NCBI GenBank assembly: GCA_024402135.1
Contig: JAKSJN010000012.1
Span: 1-64,000 of the forward strand
Direction of reading: 5' to 3'
Origin: Bacteroidales bacterium
Lineage (GTDB): Bacteria > Bacteroidota > Bacteroidia > Bacteroidales > UBA932
Length of the DNA: 64,000 bases
Of the stretch, positions 1-10,100 are shown piece by piece; the stretch's first letter is position 1; every line of letters begins with the position of its first letter. A program made the translations under genes and the position numbers. The notes below the pieces were generated by a model that saw only the letters and a list, made by a program, of their open reading frames with translations, searched no databases and was not told the DNA's origin.

Positions 1-258
1 ACCCCCTGGCATCGGGCGGGCAGCCCTCATCTGCCAGTATATTTGGTCTTGCAGGCCCCGGTGCCGTACCCTCGTCACATCGCTGCAACGGGTCGTGAGC
101 TCTTGCCTCGCGTTTTCACCCTTACCGTGCTGGACGGCGGTAGTTTTCTGTTACGGCATCCAAAAGATTACTCCCTTCTGCGCTTTCCGCAGCGGGGCGC
201 CCTTTCCTGTCCGGACTTTCCTCTCATTATCGAGCGGCAGATCGTCCCACCTGTTTTT
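1..258 (-). ncRNA. rnpB: RNase P RNA, class A (3' part outside window)
   Basis: Catalytic RNA of ribonuclease P, which trims the 5' leader of pre-tRNAs. Read on the minus strand, the 5' half carries the highly conserved GAGGAAAGTCCGGAC block (positions about 213-229), then the ACAGAAAACTACCGCC-like element and the GTAAGGGTGAAAA stretch, all in the order expected for bacterial RNase P RNA. About 258 nt are visible; the usual length is 350-400 nt, so the 3' end lies before base 1. The 5' end is inferred from the promoter at 265-296. The short reading frames on either strand here are not genes. Recognition is by conserved motifs and order, not by a covariance model. Confidence 0.93.
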
Positions 259-264
259 CCTGTG

Positions 265-296
265 CAAAAATACTGACAATAGCGCAAATGCCCAAA
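265..296 (-). promoter_or_regulatory. Promoter of rnpB
   Basis: On the minus strand there is TTTG at 296-293, a 20-base spacer, and TATTTTTG at 272-265. This is a full match to the Bacteroidota -33/-7 consensus. It would start transcription near 258. It lies back to back with the slyD promoter. Confidence 0.75.
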
Positions 297-304
297 TGTT
301 CGGG

Positions 305-335
305 TTTGAGAAATATTGGCGATTGTGTATATTTG
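305..335 (+). promoter_or_regulatory. Promoter of the SlyD-like gene
   Basis: TTTG at 305-308, a 19-base spacer and TATATTTG at 328-335 match the Bacteroidota consensus. Transcription would start near 342, leaving a leader of only about 14 nt before the ATG at 356. Confidence 0.75.
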
Positions 336-355
336 TATGACAATACAGAAACGAT

Positions 356-1021
356 ATGATTATTGAAAATAAAGCAGTCGTCGCTCTCAGCTACGTGCTC
401 GAGGTTGACGGCAAGGTAGTGGATCAGGCTGGATCCGACGCACCATTCGACTATATCCATGGAACATGCATGATCATTCCCAAGCTTGAGGCTACGCTTG
501 ATGGAATGTCGGCCGGTCAGGACTTTGAGTGCACCGTCTCTCCTGAAGAGGGCTATGGCGAGTATGACATGGCGAAAGTGTTTGACGTCCCTATGTCGAC
601 TTTCATGTTCAAGGGAGAGCTCCGCAAGGATCTCCTCGAAGTCGGACGTTACATCCCGCTGCTCAACTCGGCAGGCGAGGTTTGCCGTGCAATGGTAGTT
701 GAGGTCAAGGAGGACAGCGTGACTCTTGATTTCAACGATCCTATGGCCGGAAAGACCCTTGTATTCCGCGGTACCATCCTGAGTGTCCGCGAGGCTACCG
801 AGAAGGAAATGCTGGAAGGCCTTCACGGCGAGTTCCTCCCTCCGCAGGGAGGTTGCTGTCACGGCGGTTGCCATGGTCAGGACGGTTGCCATGGTCAGGG
901 CGGATGCCACGGTGATGGTGGCTGCTGCCATGGAGAAGGTCATGAGTGCAATTGCGGCGAAGAAGGCCACGAGTGCCATTGTGGCGAGGATGGCCACGAA
1001 TGCAATTGCGGAAAGAACTGA
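356..1021 (+). CDS. slyD: SlyD-like FKBP-type peptidyl-prolyl isomerase with metal-binding tail
   Basis: Peptidyl-prolyl cis-trans isomerase and folding helper of the SlyD branch of FKBPs, expected in the cytoplasm because there is no signal peptide. Residues 1 to about 150 form the FKBP domain interrupted by the insert-in-flap chaperone domain; the EEGYGEYD segment near 64-71 is typical of SlyD. Residues 165-221 form a tail with 13 Cys and 9 His, ending in three 9-residue repeats of the GHECxCGxx type. Such tails bind nickel or other transition metals in known SlyD proteins. The tail is richer in Cys than the E. coli one as I remember it. The ATG at 356 fits the promoter. The glycosyltransferase gene begins 6 bases after the stop and is probably cotranscribed. 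Confidence 0.9.
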   Translation: MIIENKAVVALSYVLEVDGKVVDQAGSDAPFDYIHGTCMIIPKLEATLDGMSAGQDFECTVSPEEGYGEYDMAKVFDVPMSTFMFKGELRKDLLEVGRYIPLLNSAGEVCRAMVVEVKEDSVTLDFNDPMAGKTLVFRGTILSVREATEKEMLEGLHGEFLPPQGGCCHGGCHGQDGCHGQGGCHGDGGCCHGEGHECNCGEEGHECHCGEDGHECNCGKN

Positions 1022-1027
1022 TAATGT

Positions 1028-2089
1028 ATGAGCAAGGTCGCGGTCGTAATACTCAACTGGAATACCAGGGGATTGCTCGAGCGTTTCCTGCCTGTTCTGG
1101 CGAAAAGCCTGGAGGGTCTGGATTCGGCGTTGATCGTGGCCGATAATGCTTCAACGGATGACTCTGTGCAGTTTCTGCGCGAAAACTGGCCGGATGTCGG
1201 ACTTATTACACTGGATAAGAATTACGGCTTCACCGGCGGGTACAATCGTGCTCTGGCTCAGGTTGAGGCCGATTATTATGTGCTGATCAATTCGGATGTC
1301 GAGGTCCCTGACGGATGGCTTCAGCCTCTTGTCTCATGGATGGACTCGCATCCTCAGTGCGCCGTATGCGGCCCCAAACTCCATGCTCTCAAAGACCGGG
1401 ATAGTTTCGAGTATGCCGGAGCTGCCGGTGGTCTCATTGACCGTTGGGGGTTCCCATTCTGCCGTGGACGCGTCATGGGCAGGCTTGAGAAGGATTGTGG
1501 GCAATATGACGACAGGAATCCGTCCGTCCTTTGGGTAAGTGGAGCCTGTATGATGGTGCGCAGCAGTGTCTGGCGCAGGCTCGGAGGCCTTGATGAGAAT
1601 TTCTTTGCCCACATGGAGGAAATCGATTTCTGCTGGCGTGCCCAGCTGACCGGATACGATGTGGACATGGTATCTCAGTCCATGGTATGGCATCTTGGTG
1701 GCGGGACGTTGCCGCAGGGCTCACCCAGAAAACTCAAGCTGAACTATCGTAACAACCTTCTCATGCTCAGCAAGAATCTTGCTGGCACTTATATGTGCGC
1801 TGGAATGGAGCCGGCAAGGGCGCGCCGTAAGGCTGGACGCAAGCTCCGACTCCGTATGATCATAGACAGGCTGACGGCACTGGCCTATGTCCTGGAGTTC
1901 CACATCAAGGACTTCAGGGCTGTCCGGGAAGCCCATCGGGAGTTCATGTCAATCCGCAGAAACATGCCGCCTGCAGCAGCCCCGCTCAGGACTGTGCCTG
2001 TGTCTGGAATCTATCATGGAAGCATGATCCTGGCTTCTATTCTCCATCGGGGCAAAGTTTTCTCATACCTTAGGAATAAGGGTATCTAA
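1028..2089 (+). CDS. Family 2 glycosyltransferase (rhamnosyltransferase-like)
   Basis: Predicted inverting glycosyltransferase with a GT-A fold that moves a sugar from a nucleotide donor to a cell-surface glycan. The N-terminus has the GT2 pattern VVILNWN, followed by VADNASTDDS (about 37-46) and an acidic metal-binding site INSDVE (about 87-92). The DEIDFCWRA-like segment in the second half is typical of WbbL-type rhamnosyltransferases, followed by VWHLGGGT. The length of 353 aa is normal. It has no transmembrane segment I can identify with confidence. It follows the SlyD-like gene by 6 bases. Donor and acceptor cannot be told from the sequence, and no polysaccharide cluster surrounds it. 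Confidence 0.85.
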   Translation: MSKVAVVILNWNTRGLLERFLPVLAKSLEGLDSALIVADNASTDDSVQFLRENWPDVGLITLDKNYGFTGGYNRALAQVEADYYVLINSDVEVPDGWLQPLVSWMDSHPQCAVCGPKLHALKDRDSFEYAGAAGGLIDRWGFPFCRGRVMGRLEKDCGQYDDRNPSVLWVSGACMMVRSSVWRRLGGLDENFFAHMEEIDFCWRAQLTGYDVDMVSQSMVWHLGGGTLPQGSPRKLKLNYRNNLLMLSKNLAGTYMCAGMEPARARRKAGRKLRLRMIIDRLTALAYVLEFHIKDFRAVREAHREFMSIRRNMPPAAAPLRTVPVSGIYHGSMILASILHRGKVFSYLRNKGI

Positions 2090-2198
2090 CCCTGTTTTTC
2101 TCATAGAATTGGCAGATTTTGACGAAAAAAGTGTTGAAATGTACTAATTCTCATTACTGATGGATTTTTTCAAACATCTCCTTACTGCAATAAATACC

Positions 2199-2206
2199 TA
2201 TATTTG
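2199..2206 (+). promoter_or_regulatory. -7 element before the SUMF1 lipoprotein / hybrid sensor operon
   Basis: TATATTTG lies 26 bases before the ATG at 2233 in the 143-base gap after the glycosyltransferase. I see no clean TTTG at the -33 position, so only the -7 box is claimed. It is the only good promoter candidate for the three genes that follow. Confidence 0.55.
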
Positions 2207-2232
2207 TGTGAGAACCTATTACTGATTTGCTC

Positions 2233-3162
2233 ATGAATAAGAATATTGCAGTCTTAGCCCTGGCTTCCATCTGTTTCCTGGCTTGTTCCAAGCCGTCGTC
2301 TTTTGTAGAAATGGTGGATGTCGAGGGCGGTGTTTTCCTGATGGGTGCACATACTTCTGAACTTGACTGGGCTACACAGGATGATCTTCCTGCCCATATG
2401 GTGCGCCTTAGCGACTACAAGATCAGCAAGTATGAGATTACTGTCGGACAGTTCAAGACCTTTGTCGATGAGACCGGATATGTGACTCTTGCGGAGAGGA
2501 GGGATACCCTTGTCGACAAGCTTTACAAGAGCTGGATTGTCGATACTACTGGTGGCGTATCCCGGCAAGTCCAGGTCGATTCTGTGATTTCCTGGCGAAA
2601 CGGCATGTTCGGACAGAGGCTTACTCCAGATGATTATGACCTTCCTGTCGCAATGGTTACATTCGACGACTGCAAGGCATTCTGCCGGTGGCTGTCTGAA
2701 AAGGAAGGTGTCGAGTATGATCTTCCGACTGAGGCACAGTGGGAGTTTGCGGCCAGGGGGGGCAACCTGTCGCATGACTATTTCGCGTCTGGCAGCAATG
2801 ATGTCGACAAAGTGGCATGGTACGCTGACAATTCAGGCGGAGAACTGCATCCGGTCGGAAAAAAGATGGCCAACGAACTTGGAATTCATGACATGACGGG
2901 CAACGTCCGTGAATGGACTCTTGATCATTCCCTGGGCTATCGTGGTTTCGCGCATATCGATACTTTGGTGAATCCTGTCCTTCAAAGTAAAAGTATCACC
3001 TTTGACAATCATGTGGGACGAGGCAGTTCGTCCAATCTGACCGTCTCAAGATGCAGGAATTCCTATCGCACTGCTTTCCAGTCGGCAAAACATGGTGCCG
3101 GACTAGGTTTCAGGATAGTGCAGCGTTCGGAGCCGAACAGGATTTATTACTCCATTGACTAA
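2233..3162 (+). CDS. SUMF1/formylglycine-generating-enzyme-fold lipoprotein
   Basis: Predicted exported lipoprotein of 309 aa. The signal peptide ends in a lipobox with the lipidated Cys at residue 18 (ICFLAC). The rest is a SUMF1/FGE-sulfatase fold: the start EGGVFLMG, the KYEITVGQFKTF segment, LPTEAQWEFAARGG, MTGNVREWT and the final GLGFRIV are all diagnostic. In true formylglycine-generating enzyme two cysteines near the C-terminus are catalytic; here the matching region SRCRNSYR keeps one Cys and has Arg at the other place by eye. It may therefore be a structural or binding member, like GldK/GldJ-type proteins. The ATG at 2233 is preferred over an in-frame TTG at 2227. The first sensor gene starts 17 bases downstream, so the three genes are probably one operon. 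Confidence 0.87.
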   Translation: MNKNIAVLALASICFLACSKPSSFVEMVDVEGGVFLMGAHTSELDWATQDDLPAHMVRLSDYKISKYEITVGQFKTFVDETGYVTLAERRDTLVDKLYKSWIVDTTGGVSRQVQVDSVISWRNGMFGQRLTPDDYDLPVAMVTFDDCKAFCRWLSEKEGVEYDLPTEAQWEFAARGGNLSHDYFASGSNDVDKVAWYADNSGGELHPVGKKMANELGIHDMTGNVREWTLDHSLGYRGFAHIDTLVNPVLQSKSITFDNHVGRGSSSNLTVSRCRNSYRTAFQSAKHGAGLGFRIVQRSEPNRIYYSID

Positions 3163-3179
3163 TCTTAACTGATCATAAA

Positions 3180-6100
3180 ATGAAAAATATACTTTTTGCA
3201 TTGGCTCTCTCGCTGGCACTGCCATTGATGCAGTTGCAAGCGAACAACATCAGGCCTGGAGATATCCAGAAGAAGACAATCTCGATTCTGGACGGATTGA
3301 GTTCTTCCAACGTGACCTGTATTTCATCAGATCAGGATGGTCATCTATGGGTTGGAACGGATGAAGGCTTCAATATCATCAACAATGGCCATGTTTTTCC
3401 TTTCAGCCAATATCAGCAGGAGGGAGATACCCTGAGGAGAAGGATCGGTAAAGTCGAAGCGATGGCCGTATCCCAGCACAGGGCACTGATAGCGTCTGAA
3501 TCAGGATTGCTCTTGTTTGATAACAAGACAGGTAATTACAAGGAGATCCTGCAGAATGGCAGGAGCATGGAAGTTACCGCAATCGCAGAACTTGGAGATG
3601 GCAAGGGCGGTTTTTATCTGTTCGATTCCGCATCAAACTGTCTTTTCCTTTCTTCTGTTGAAAATGGAGAGCTGCGCCTTGTCAGGGATTTTGGTGAGAA
3701 TGTGAGCTACAGATTCGGAAAGATTCTGACTCATCCGGAAAAGGAAGATGTTCTGTTCTTTGCTGATGATGAAAAGGGTGTCTTTACAATGCCGATCAGT
3801 TCCGGAAAGCTGACCAAGGTCGTTCCTGGAGATGAGAAGATTGTAGCCAAGAGCTGCATTCTTGATAATGAGGGCAGAATCTGGGTGTCAAAGTTCGGAA
3901 AGGGTTTTTCCTCATATCCTGTCGACGGCCGTCACAACATCGGAACAAGCCTTACTACCGCAAATTCCGAGCTTCCAAGCGACTATGTCAACAGTGCTCT
4001 TCTGCTTACAAATGGCAATATCGCTGTTTCGACGGATGCCGGAGTCTGTGTGATCAACAGACCTGATGGCCGGATCGAGTCCATTACCGACCACTCGGCA
4101 TGGTTCTCTACCGCTCTCTTTACTACATCGCCACTTGAATTGATTGTCGGTACACGCTTCAACGGCATACATGAACTGCGTCGTACATCGCTTCATTCTA
4201 TCGGGCATTCACATGACGCTTCAGGTTTTTCTCTTCCAGCCGAGGTGATTCTGTCTTCGCTTCCAGGGCACGACGGTGATCTCTGGCTTGGAACGGCAGG
4301 AGGAGGCCTTTATCTTTTCAATGAGTATGAGCGCAGTCTGGAAACCTTCAAGTCAACACAGGGCAATCAGATTTCTTCCATCTGCAATCTGAATGAGAAC
4401 ACGCTCCTTGCGGTTTCCCGTTTCGAGGGACTGAAGGTTTTCAACAAGAAGGATTCCGGTTTTGCTCCATATCATCTGAACTGTATGGATGCTTCATCCG
4501 ATGGCAGGGAAGACTACGTGAACATCCTGCTGAGCAACGCGGCAGACGGCTCCATTCTTATATTCAATCTCGATGGCAGGTGCTGCCGTCTCAGGAATGG
4601 GCAGGAAGAGGTGTTCCAATTGTTTCCAATGGATTCGAAAGAGAAGATAGATAAGGTATTCTCTCATAGATTCACCAATGTCCTGGTCGGAAAGAGAAAG
4701 ATCTATGCCATGGACAACCGCGATGAATTATGGTTAAGGACTGTGCTTTCGACCGATGAGGACATACTGTCTTCTACCATAGATGACGAATGCAACATCT
4801 GGTTCATTACACGTTCGGGTGTATACAGACATGTCCTTTCTACCTCCGAGACTGAACGGGTGGTTGCCCAAGACAAAGACCACCGTTTCAATGGCATTCA
4901 GTACATCGATGATCAGGTTTGGCTGTCAGGCCGGGATCGCTGCCTGTACCGCTATTCAGTCAAAGACAAGGTTATGTCTGCATTCTCTGAGGAGGATGGC
5001 ATCCTTCCTGGCAACGATTTCTCCGGAATGTCTTTCAGGTCGGAGAATGCATGTTATTTTGCTGGTCTTGAGGGGGTGGTCGCAGCAGTTCCATCCGAGT
5101 CGCCTGTTCCTGTCCGCAGTCTCGGATTTGATATCGAGTGCCTCACCATGGCCGTGGATGGCAAGACGGCAAGGTATGAAAAGGGTAATTATGTGCTTCC
5201 AAAGCAATATAACAGGGCAATCCTGATTCTGTCTGTAATCTCACCTTCAGCCATCACACCGGCATTGTTCAGGTATGAGATGGTTGACAGGTCAGGGCAC
5301 GTAATTGCATCCTCGGAAGTCAGTGATCCTGTGGTTTCAATCGGAAGATTGCCATCTGGAGTTCATTCATTGCGTGTTTCTTCATTTGATGGAAACGGAT
5401 GGACCGGGTATAAGGAGGTCGCCAGGATTCTTCGCACAAGTGATTTATTGCCAGAGTCCCTCGTTGTCTTCGTATTGTCTTTCCTGCTGGCTGCACTCTG
5501 CCTCTATCTTTATACCATGCTTATGAAGAGAAACAAGGAAAAAGCCAGTTTCAAGGACTACGTGGATACCATCAAGAATGATAACCGTAAAATCCGGGCT
5601 GATTTCAATGCCAATGTAGTACGTGAAATCAGCTCTCCACTGACCATGATTTCGGATCAGCTCAAGTCCATTATGGCTCAGAACAGTGGCAATGACGTTC
5701 TTGAGAAACAACTGAAGGATGTGCTGCATCAGGCAGGCAGGCTCAAGGGCTGGCTTGGAATAATACATCCATTCACGCAGACCGGAATCTCATACCAAAG
5801 ACCAGGGATAGAGGTTATTTCCATTGATGAGTGTCTCCAGGAGATAATGAATGACAATGCCATGTCTGCAAAGAATAGGAAACTCATCTTGGAGTATATC
5901 CCTTCGTCAGCTCCATTGGTAGCCAATACAAACCGAGGCTATTTTTCTGATGCGATCGGCATGTTTATATTGAATGCATTCGTAAATCACGCCAAGAGCA
6001 CGGTCAGAATCAGTTCATCGACCACGAATCTTGGATACGTCAGGGTTTCAGTCATTGATGATGGCGACTCATATCCGGGAGATTATGATGACCTGTTCTC

Positions 6101-7184
6101 TTCATCATCCGGTATGCTGACATCTGATGGATTCTCGGCCATGGGACTGGCTGCCGTCCGTGCAAGGCTCGAGTCAATCGGAGGTAAAGTGTCCGGCTAC
6201 AGGAATGTGGATCAGGGAGGCTCGACGTTCTACGTAGATGTCCCTGTGGCTCCAGATAAGCAATCTGCAGCTGAAGCGCCTGTTGCAGCCGATTCCTCTA
6301 AGCCGGCTGGCAGACCAGAACCGGTGGTTGATCCTTCATTCTCTCCGGTCGAGGTTCCGGAGATCGGCGAGTATGAGAATGTATCCGAGATGCTTGATGT
6401 CGATAGCTTTGATACAAAAGACCAGACTCTTCTGATCGTTGATGATGAGCCTGATGTAAGGGAGTATCTTTCAACTGTATATGCTTCAAGATTCAAGACC
6501 ATATACGTTGCTGCCGATGGTAAGGAAGGCCTTGAGGTAGCAAGAGAGAAACAGCCTAACATAATTGTATCAGATGTAAAGATGCCGAAGATGAATGGTT
6601 TCGAGTTCTGCAAGGCTGTCAAGTCTGACATCGAGATTTCCCATCTTCCATTCATTCTGCTCACTTCGCTTGCCGAATCCAAGAGCCAGGAAATCGGATA
6701 CAAGATGGGTGCGGATGTCTTCATCCCTAAGCCATTCGATACCAAGATGCTTTATAACGCCATTCAGACTCAGCTCCGCAACAGATATGAGATCAAGAAG
6801 CGTTACTTCTCGTCGGCTCTACCTGAAATCACCGAGGAGCAGACGTTCAGTGCTGCGGATGAGTCCTTCGTGCTGAAACTCAACAAGTTCATCAATGACA
6901 ACATCAGCAACCCTGATCTCAATATCGATATGATTCTCAATGAGATGTGTGTTTCCAGGTCGACCCTTTTCAATAAGATGAACAGCATTATCGGAGTTTC
7001 TGCTGCGAGATATATAAAGAATATCAGGGTTGAAAGAGCCAAGAACCTGCTTTCAAAGACATCGATGACAATCTTTGAGGTCGCATCCGAAGTTGGTTTC
7101 ACTGAAAGCCAGTATTTCAGCACTGTTTTCAAGCAGGAGACAGGATTTACTCCATCTCAGTATCGTAGCCAGAATAGCAAGTAA
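3180..7184 (+). CDS. Hybrid two-component sensor/regulator with degenerate kinase and intact AraC domain
   Basis: One-piece signalling protein of 1334 aa. In order: signal peptide (about 1-22), periplasmic beta-propellers with Reg_prop repeats such as HLWVGTDEGFNII and DLWLGTAGGGL (about 25-660), a Y_Y_Y-type beta-sandwich (about 690-750), one membrane helix (about 758-780), a kinase region (about 790-1020), a receiver (about 1083-1195, phospho-Asp 1132 in SDVKMP) and a full AraC-type helix-turn-helix pair (about 1225-1332). The H-box reads VVREISSPL, so residue 815 is Arg (codon CGT, 5622-5624) where His is expected. The glycines of the ATP-binding G-boxes are also partly lost (DDGDSYP, FSAMGLA). 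It probably cannot phosphorylate itself but can still receive phosphate and bind DNA. The next gene is its paralog and starts 3 bases after the stop. Confidence 0.92.
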   Translation: MKNILFALALSLALPLMQLQANNIRPGDIQKKTISILDGLSSSNVTCISSDQDGHLWVGTDEGFNIINNGHVFPFSQYQQEGDTLRRRIGKVEAMAVSQHRALIASESGLLLFDNKTGNYKEILQNGRSMEVTAIAELGDGKGGFYLFDSASNCLFLSSVENGELRLVRDFGENVSYRFGKILTHPEKEDVLFFADDEKGVFTMPISSGKLTKVVPGDEKIVAKSCILDNEGRIWVSKFGKGFSSYPVDGRHNIGTSLTTANSELPSDYVNSALLLTNGNIAVSTDAGVCVINRPDGRIESITDHSAWFSTALFTTSPLELIVGTRFNGIHELRRTSLHSIGHSHDASGFSLPAEVILSSLPGHDGDLWLGTAGGGLYLFNEYERSLETFKSTQGNQISSICNLNENTLLAVSRFEGLKVFNKKDSGFAPYHLNCMDASSDGREDYVNILLSNAADGSILIFNLDGRCCRLRNGQEEVFQLFPMDSKEKIDKVFSHRFTNVLVGKRKIYAMDNRDELWLRTVLSTDEDILSSTIDDECNIWFITRSGVYRHVLSTSETERVVAQDKDHRFNGIQYIDDQVWLSGRDRCLYRYSVKDKVMSAFSEEDGILPGNDFSGMSFRSENACYFAGLEGVVAAVPSESPVPVRSLGFDIECLTMAVDGKTARYEKGNYVLPKQYNRAILILSVISPSAITPALFRYEMVDRSGHVIASSEVSDPVVSIGRLPSGVHSLRVSSFDGNGWTGYKEVARILRTSDLLPESLVVFVLSFLLAALCLYLYTMLMKRNKEKASFKDYVDTIKNDNRKIRADFNANVVREISSPLTMISDQLKSIMAQNSGNDVLEKQLKDVLHQAGRLKGWLGIIHPFTQTGISYQRPGIEVISIDECLQEIMNDNAMSAKNRKLILEYIPSSAPLVANTNRGYFSDAIGMFILNAFVNHAKSTVRISSSTTNLGYVRVSVIDDGDSYPGDYDDLFSSSSGMLTSDGFSAMGLAAVRARLESIGGKVSGYRNVDQGGSTFYVDVPVAPDKQSAAEAPVAADSSKPAGRPEPVVDPSFSPVEVPEIGEYENVSEMLDVDSFDTKDQTLLIVDDEPDVREYLSTVYASRFKTIYVAADGKEGLEVAREKQPNIIVSDVKMPKMNGFEFCKAVKSDIEISHLPFILLTSLAESKSQEIGYKMGADVFIPKPFDTKMLYNAIQTQLRNRYEIKKRYFSSALPEITEEQTFSAADESFVLKLNKFINDNISNPDLNIDMILNEMCVSRSTLFNKMNSIIGVSAARYIKNIRVERAKNLLSKTSMTIFEVASEVGFTESQYFSTVFKQETGFTPSQYRSQNSK

Positions 7185-7187
7185 GAA

Positions 7188-10100
7188 ATGAAAAGCCTCC
7201 GTACCCTATTAGTCGCGGCTCTTGCTCTGGTGGCATGTTCCGCAATCCACGCCGGAGAAGTTGCATACCGGCGTTTCCTTCCTGACCAGGAAGTCCGGTT
7301 CATGACCCTTGATGATCATTGTCGTCTTTGGGTGGGAACCAATGATGGTTTCTCGATCATAAATAACGCAATAGTCCGTAGTTTCACGGTTTCGGATCCA
7401 TCTATGAACCAGCTGTCGGATGCGGCTGTATCATATATAGTTCCTTCCGGAAAGCAGGCTCTGCTGGCTACCTCAAACACGCTTTTCCTCTTTGATATAG
7501 AAACTCAGGAATTTGAGGAGATAACACTTGAGAAAAAGAAACTGTCAGTCGATGCTGTGTCATTCTATTCTGACAAGGCCTATCTCTACTCGATTTCGGA
7601 CCAGGCACTGTACAGTTTCTCGTTCGCCTCAAAAAGTCTGGAGGTATGTTACCGTTTTGACCAGCATGACCGCTATCAGTTCAGAAGCATTTCGGTAGGA
7701 TATGATAACTATCTTCTTCTGGCGGACAATAACCTGGGTATCTTCAAGTATGACCTGTATAACGACACGTTGGAACATGTTGATGAGCTTCCCGAGAACA
7801 TCATCGCATCTGCTGTCACGATAAGCCAGGACAGGTCTCATCTCTGGGTCCCTGGTCCATTCGGAATCAATTGCTACAAAATCTCAGGCGAACAGCTCAG
7901 CCTCGTGTCGACATTCTCACGCGAAGCGGGTACGTTGAATACCAACGATACACAGGACATCGTTGCGGTTACAGACAATGCCTATGTCGTTGCCCAGGGT
8001 TACGGTCTGTTGCGTCTCGATGCCAAGAACGGCACGACTCAGAGGTATGTAGGTGGTTTCACCAACAATCTGATCAAGATTGTTGCACCAAGGTATAGCC
8101 CGACCATCATCGGTGGCACTTCATACAATGGCATCATCAGTGGCAAGGACAAGATGATTACTGAACTTTCCAGTACAGCCATCTCAAACTCGACATTGAC
8201 CAGCAGTACCGTTACATCATATCTGGATACAAATGACGGACTTGTATGGCTGGGAACAGCAGGTAACGGAATAAACAGCTATGACCAGTTGACTCATGAA
8301 GTGAGAAAATACCCTCTGCCTTCGACAGGAACGGTCACTTCCATGGCACAATATGGTGAAGATCGGATTCTTTGTGTCATCAACCATAGTGATGTCGCGC
8401 TGTTCTCGAAAATAAGCGGGAAGATAGAGCAGGAAACGATTCCATCCCTCGAGAGTCTCCTTGCAGACATCGATACAGACAGTCAGGTCATGGTTGCTGA
8501 CGCTGGAAGAGGTTCTTTCTACGTCCTCAACGTGAACGGAATCAACTACAGGCTGACACCTGGAGTGAACAATATCGAGTCATTTGTTCTCGGAACCAGA
8601 GACAACCCTGACCGGGTCGTTGGAATAGAGGTTGCACGCAACTCGACTTTCATTCACAGCAACGATGCGGTATATGAACTTGATAACGGCAGCATGATGG
8701 TCCGCAGGCTGTATTACGACGACGAGAATCAGATTCGTGATATCAGCTGCGTGGGTGATGAAACTGTGTATGTTGCTCTCCGTGATGGACTGATCCGTAT
8801 CGATGCCAGGAACAGCAGCTATGAAGACGCCTCCGATATTCTTGATTCAGAGCAGGCGCTGGGTATCTGTTTTGATGGCAAAGGGGTCCTGTGGGCTCTG
8901 ACAGACAGGAATTTCCTGATGTGTTCCGACCTGGCGACAGGCAAGAGAAGATATTTCCCTGAGGCCGGTTATGGCCAGTATTCCGGTTTCTTCTCTTACT
9001 CTACAAAAGAGAACAATCTGTTCTTCTCAAGATCCTCCGGTGTTCTGACCATAGATGTCGATGAACTCATAAATCATGAAGATGACACGGTCAAGCCGCG
9101 TATCGCAATCGAGCGTCTGAGCCTCAATGGTGAGGCTATGGAAATGCCGCTGGGAACAAACAGGATTGAATTCCCATCGAACAATAACTTCTTCGAATTT
9201 GATATCCTTGTCATTTCTGACGACCCTATGTCACAGGTGCCTGTCAATCTCTCGATACACAACAAGAAAGGTGAGTGGGGCTCTCTGTATGGCAGTATCA
9301 CGACCTATACCATATCCAGATTCAATCCAGGCAAGTACCAGATCAAGGTATCCATGCTGACATCCTCCGGATGGACCGATGAAGAGACCATCCTTGAGGT
9401 TCATGTCCACAGTCCATGGTACTTTACCTGGTGGGCGCTGCTTTTGGCCTTGCTTGTACTGGTCGGTATCTTCTTCGCTGAAAGTCTGGTGATCAAGTCA
9501 AAGAGAAAGAGGAGCCTGGAAAAGACAGCGAACATCATCGAGCACCAGAAGACCGAGGAGAAGATATCTCTTATGGCAAATCTGGCTCATGACCTGAGAT
9601 CGCCGCTGTCGCTTGTCAGGAATATGATAGTCTCGGTAATGGATGAGCATGAGGATGACGCATTCGTGTCAAAGACACTGGGCGGTACCTTGCCTCAGAT
9701 ATCCCGTATGACCGACATGATCAACATGATCCTGAGCACCCAGAAGATGGATGCGACAAGTGAAGAAGTGAAATATGAAGTCATCAATCTTAACAAGTGG
9801 ATTTCCGACAGACTTGAGTATGAATATAAGCCGAAGTGCGTAGCCAAGGGTCTCCAGCTGGAATTCATTCCGGAAAAGCGACTCAAGGAGATCAACATGG
9901 ATGCGTCAAAGATCTATGCATGCTTCCAGAACCTGATGACGAATGCGATAAAGTTCAGTGAGGAAGGAACGATCACGGTATCCACAGAGATCGTGAACAA
10001 CTATATCCGCGTAAGCGTCGCTGATGAGGGCTGCGGATTCAGCGGTCCGGTGGAAGACCTGTTCAAGAAGTTCTATCGTCAGCAGACATCGGTTGCCGGC

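Noticed and set aside
227-997. 256-aa minus-strand frame across the start of the SlyD-like gene
   Set aside because: It lies opposite slyD and the rnpB promoter and has a repetitive, low-complexity composition that mirrors the Cys/His tail.
842-1018. Short DNA repeats resembling a repeat array
   Set aside because: They are in frame and encode the Cys/His tail of the SlyD-like protein. Spacers are absent, so it is not a CRISPR array.
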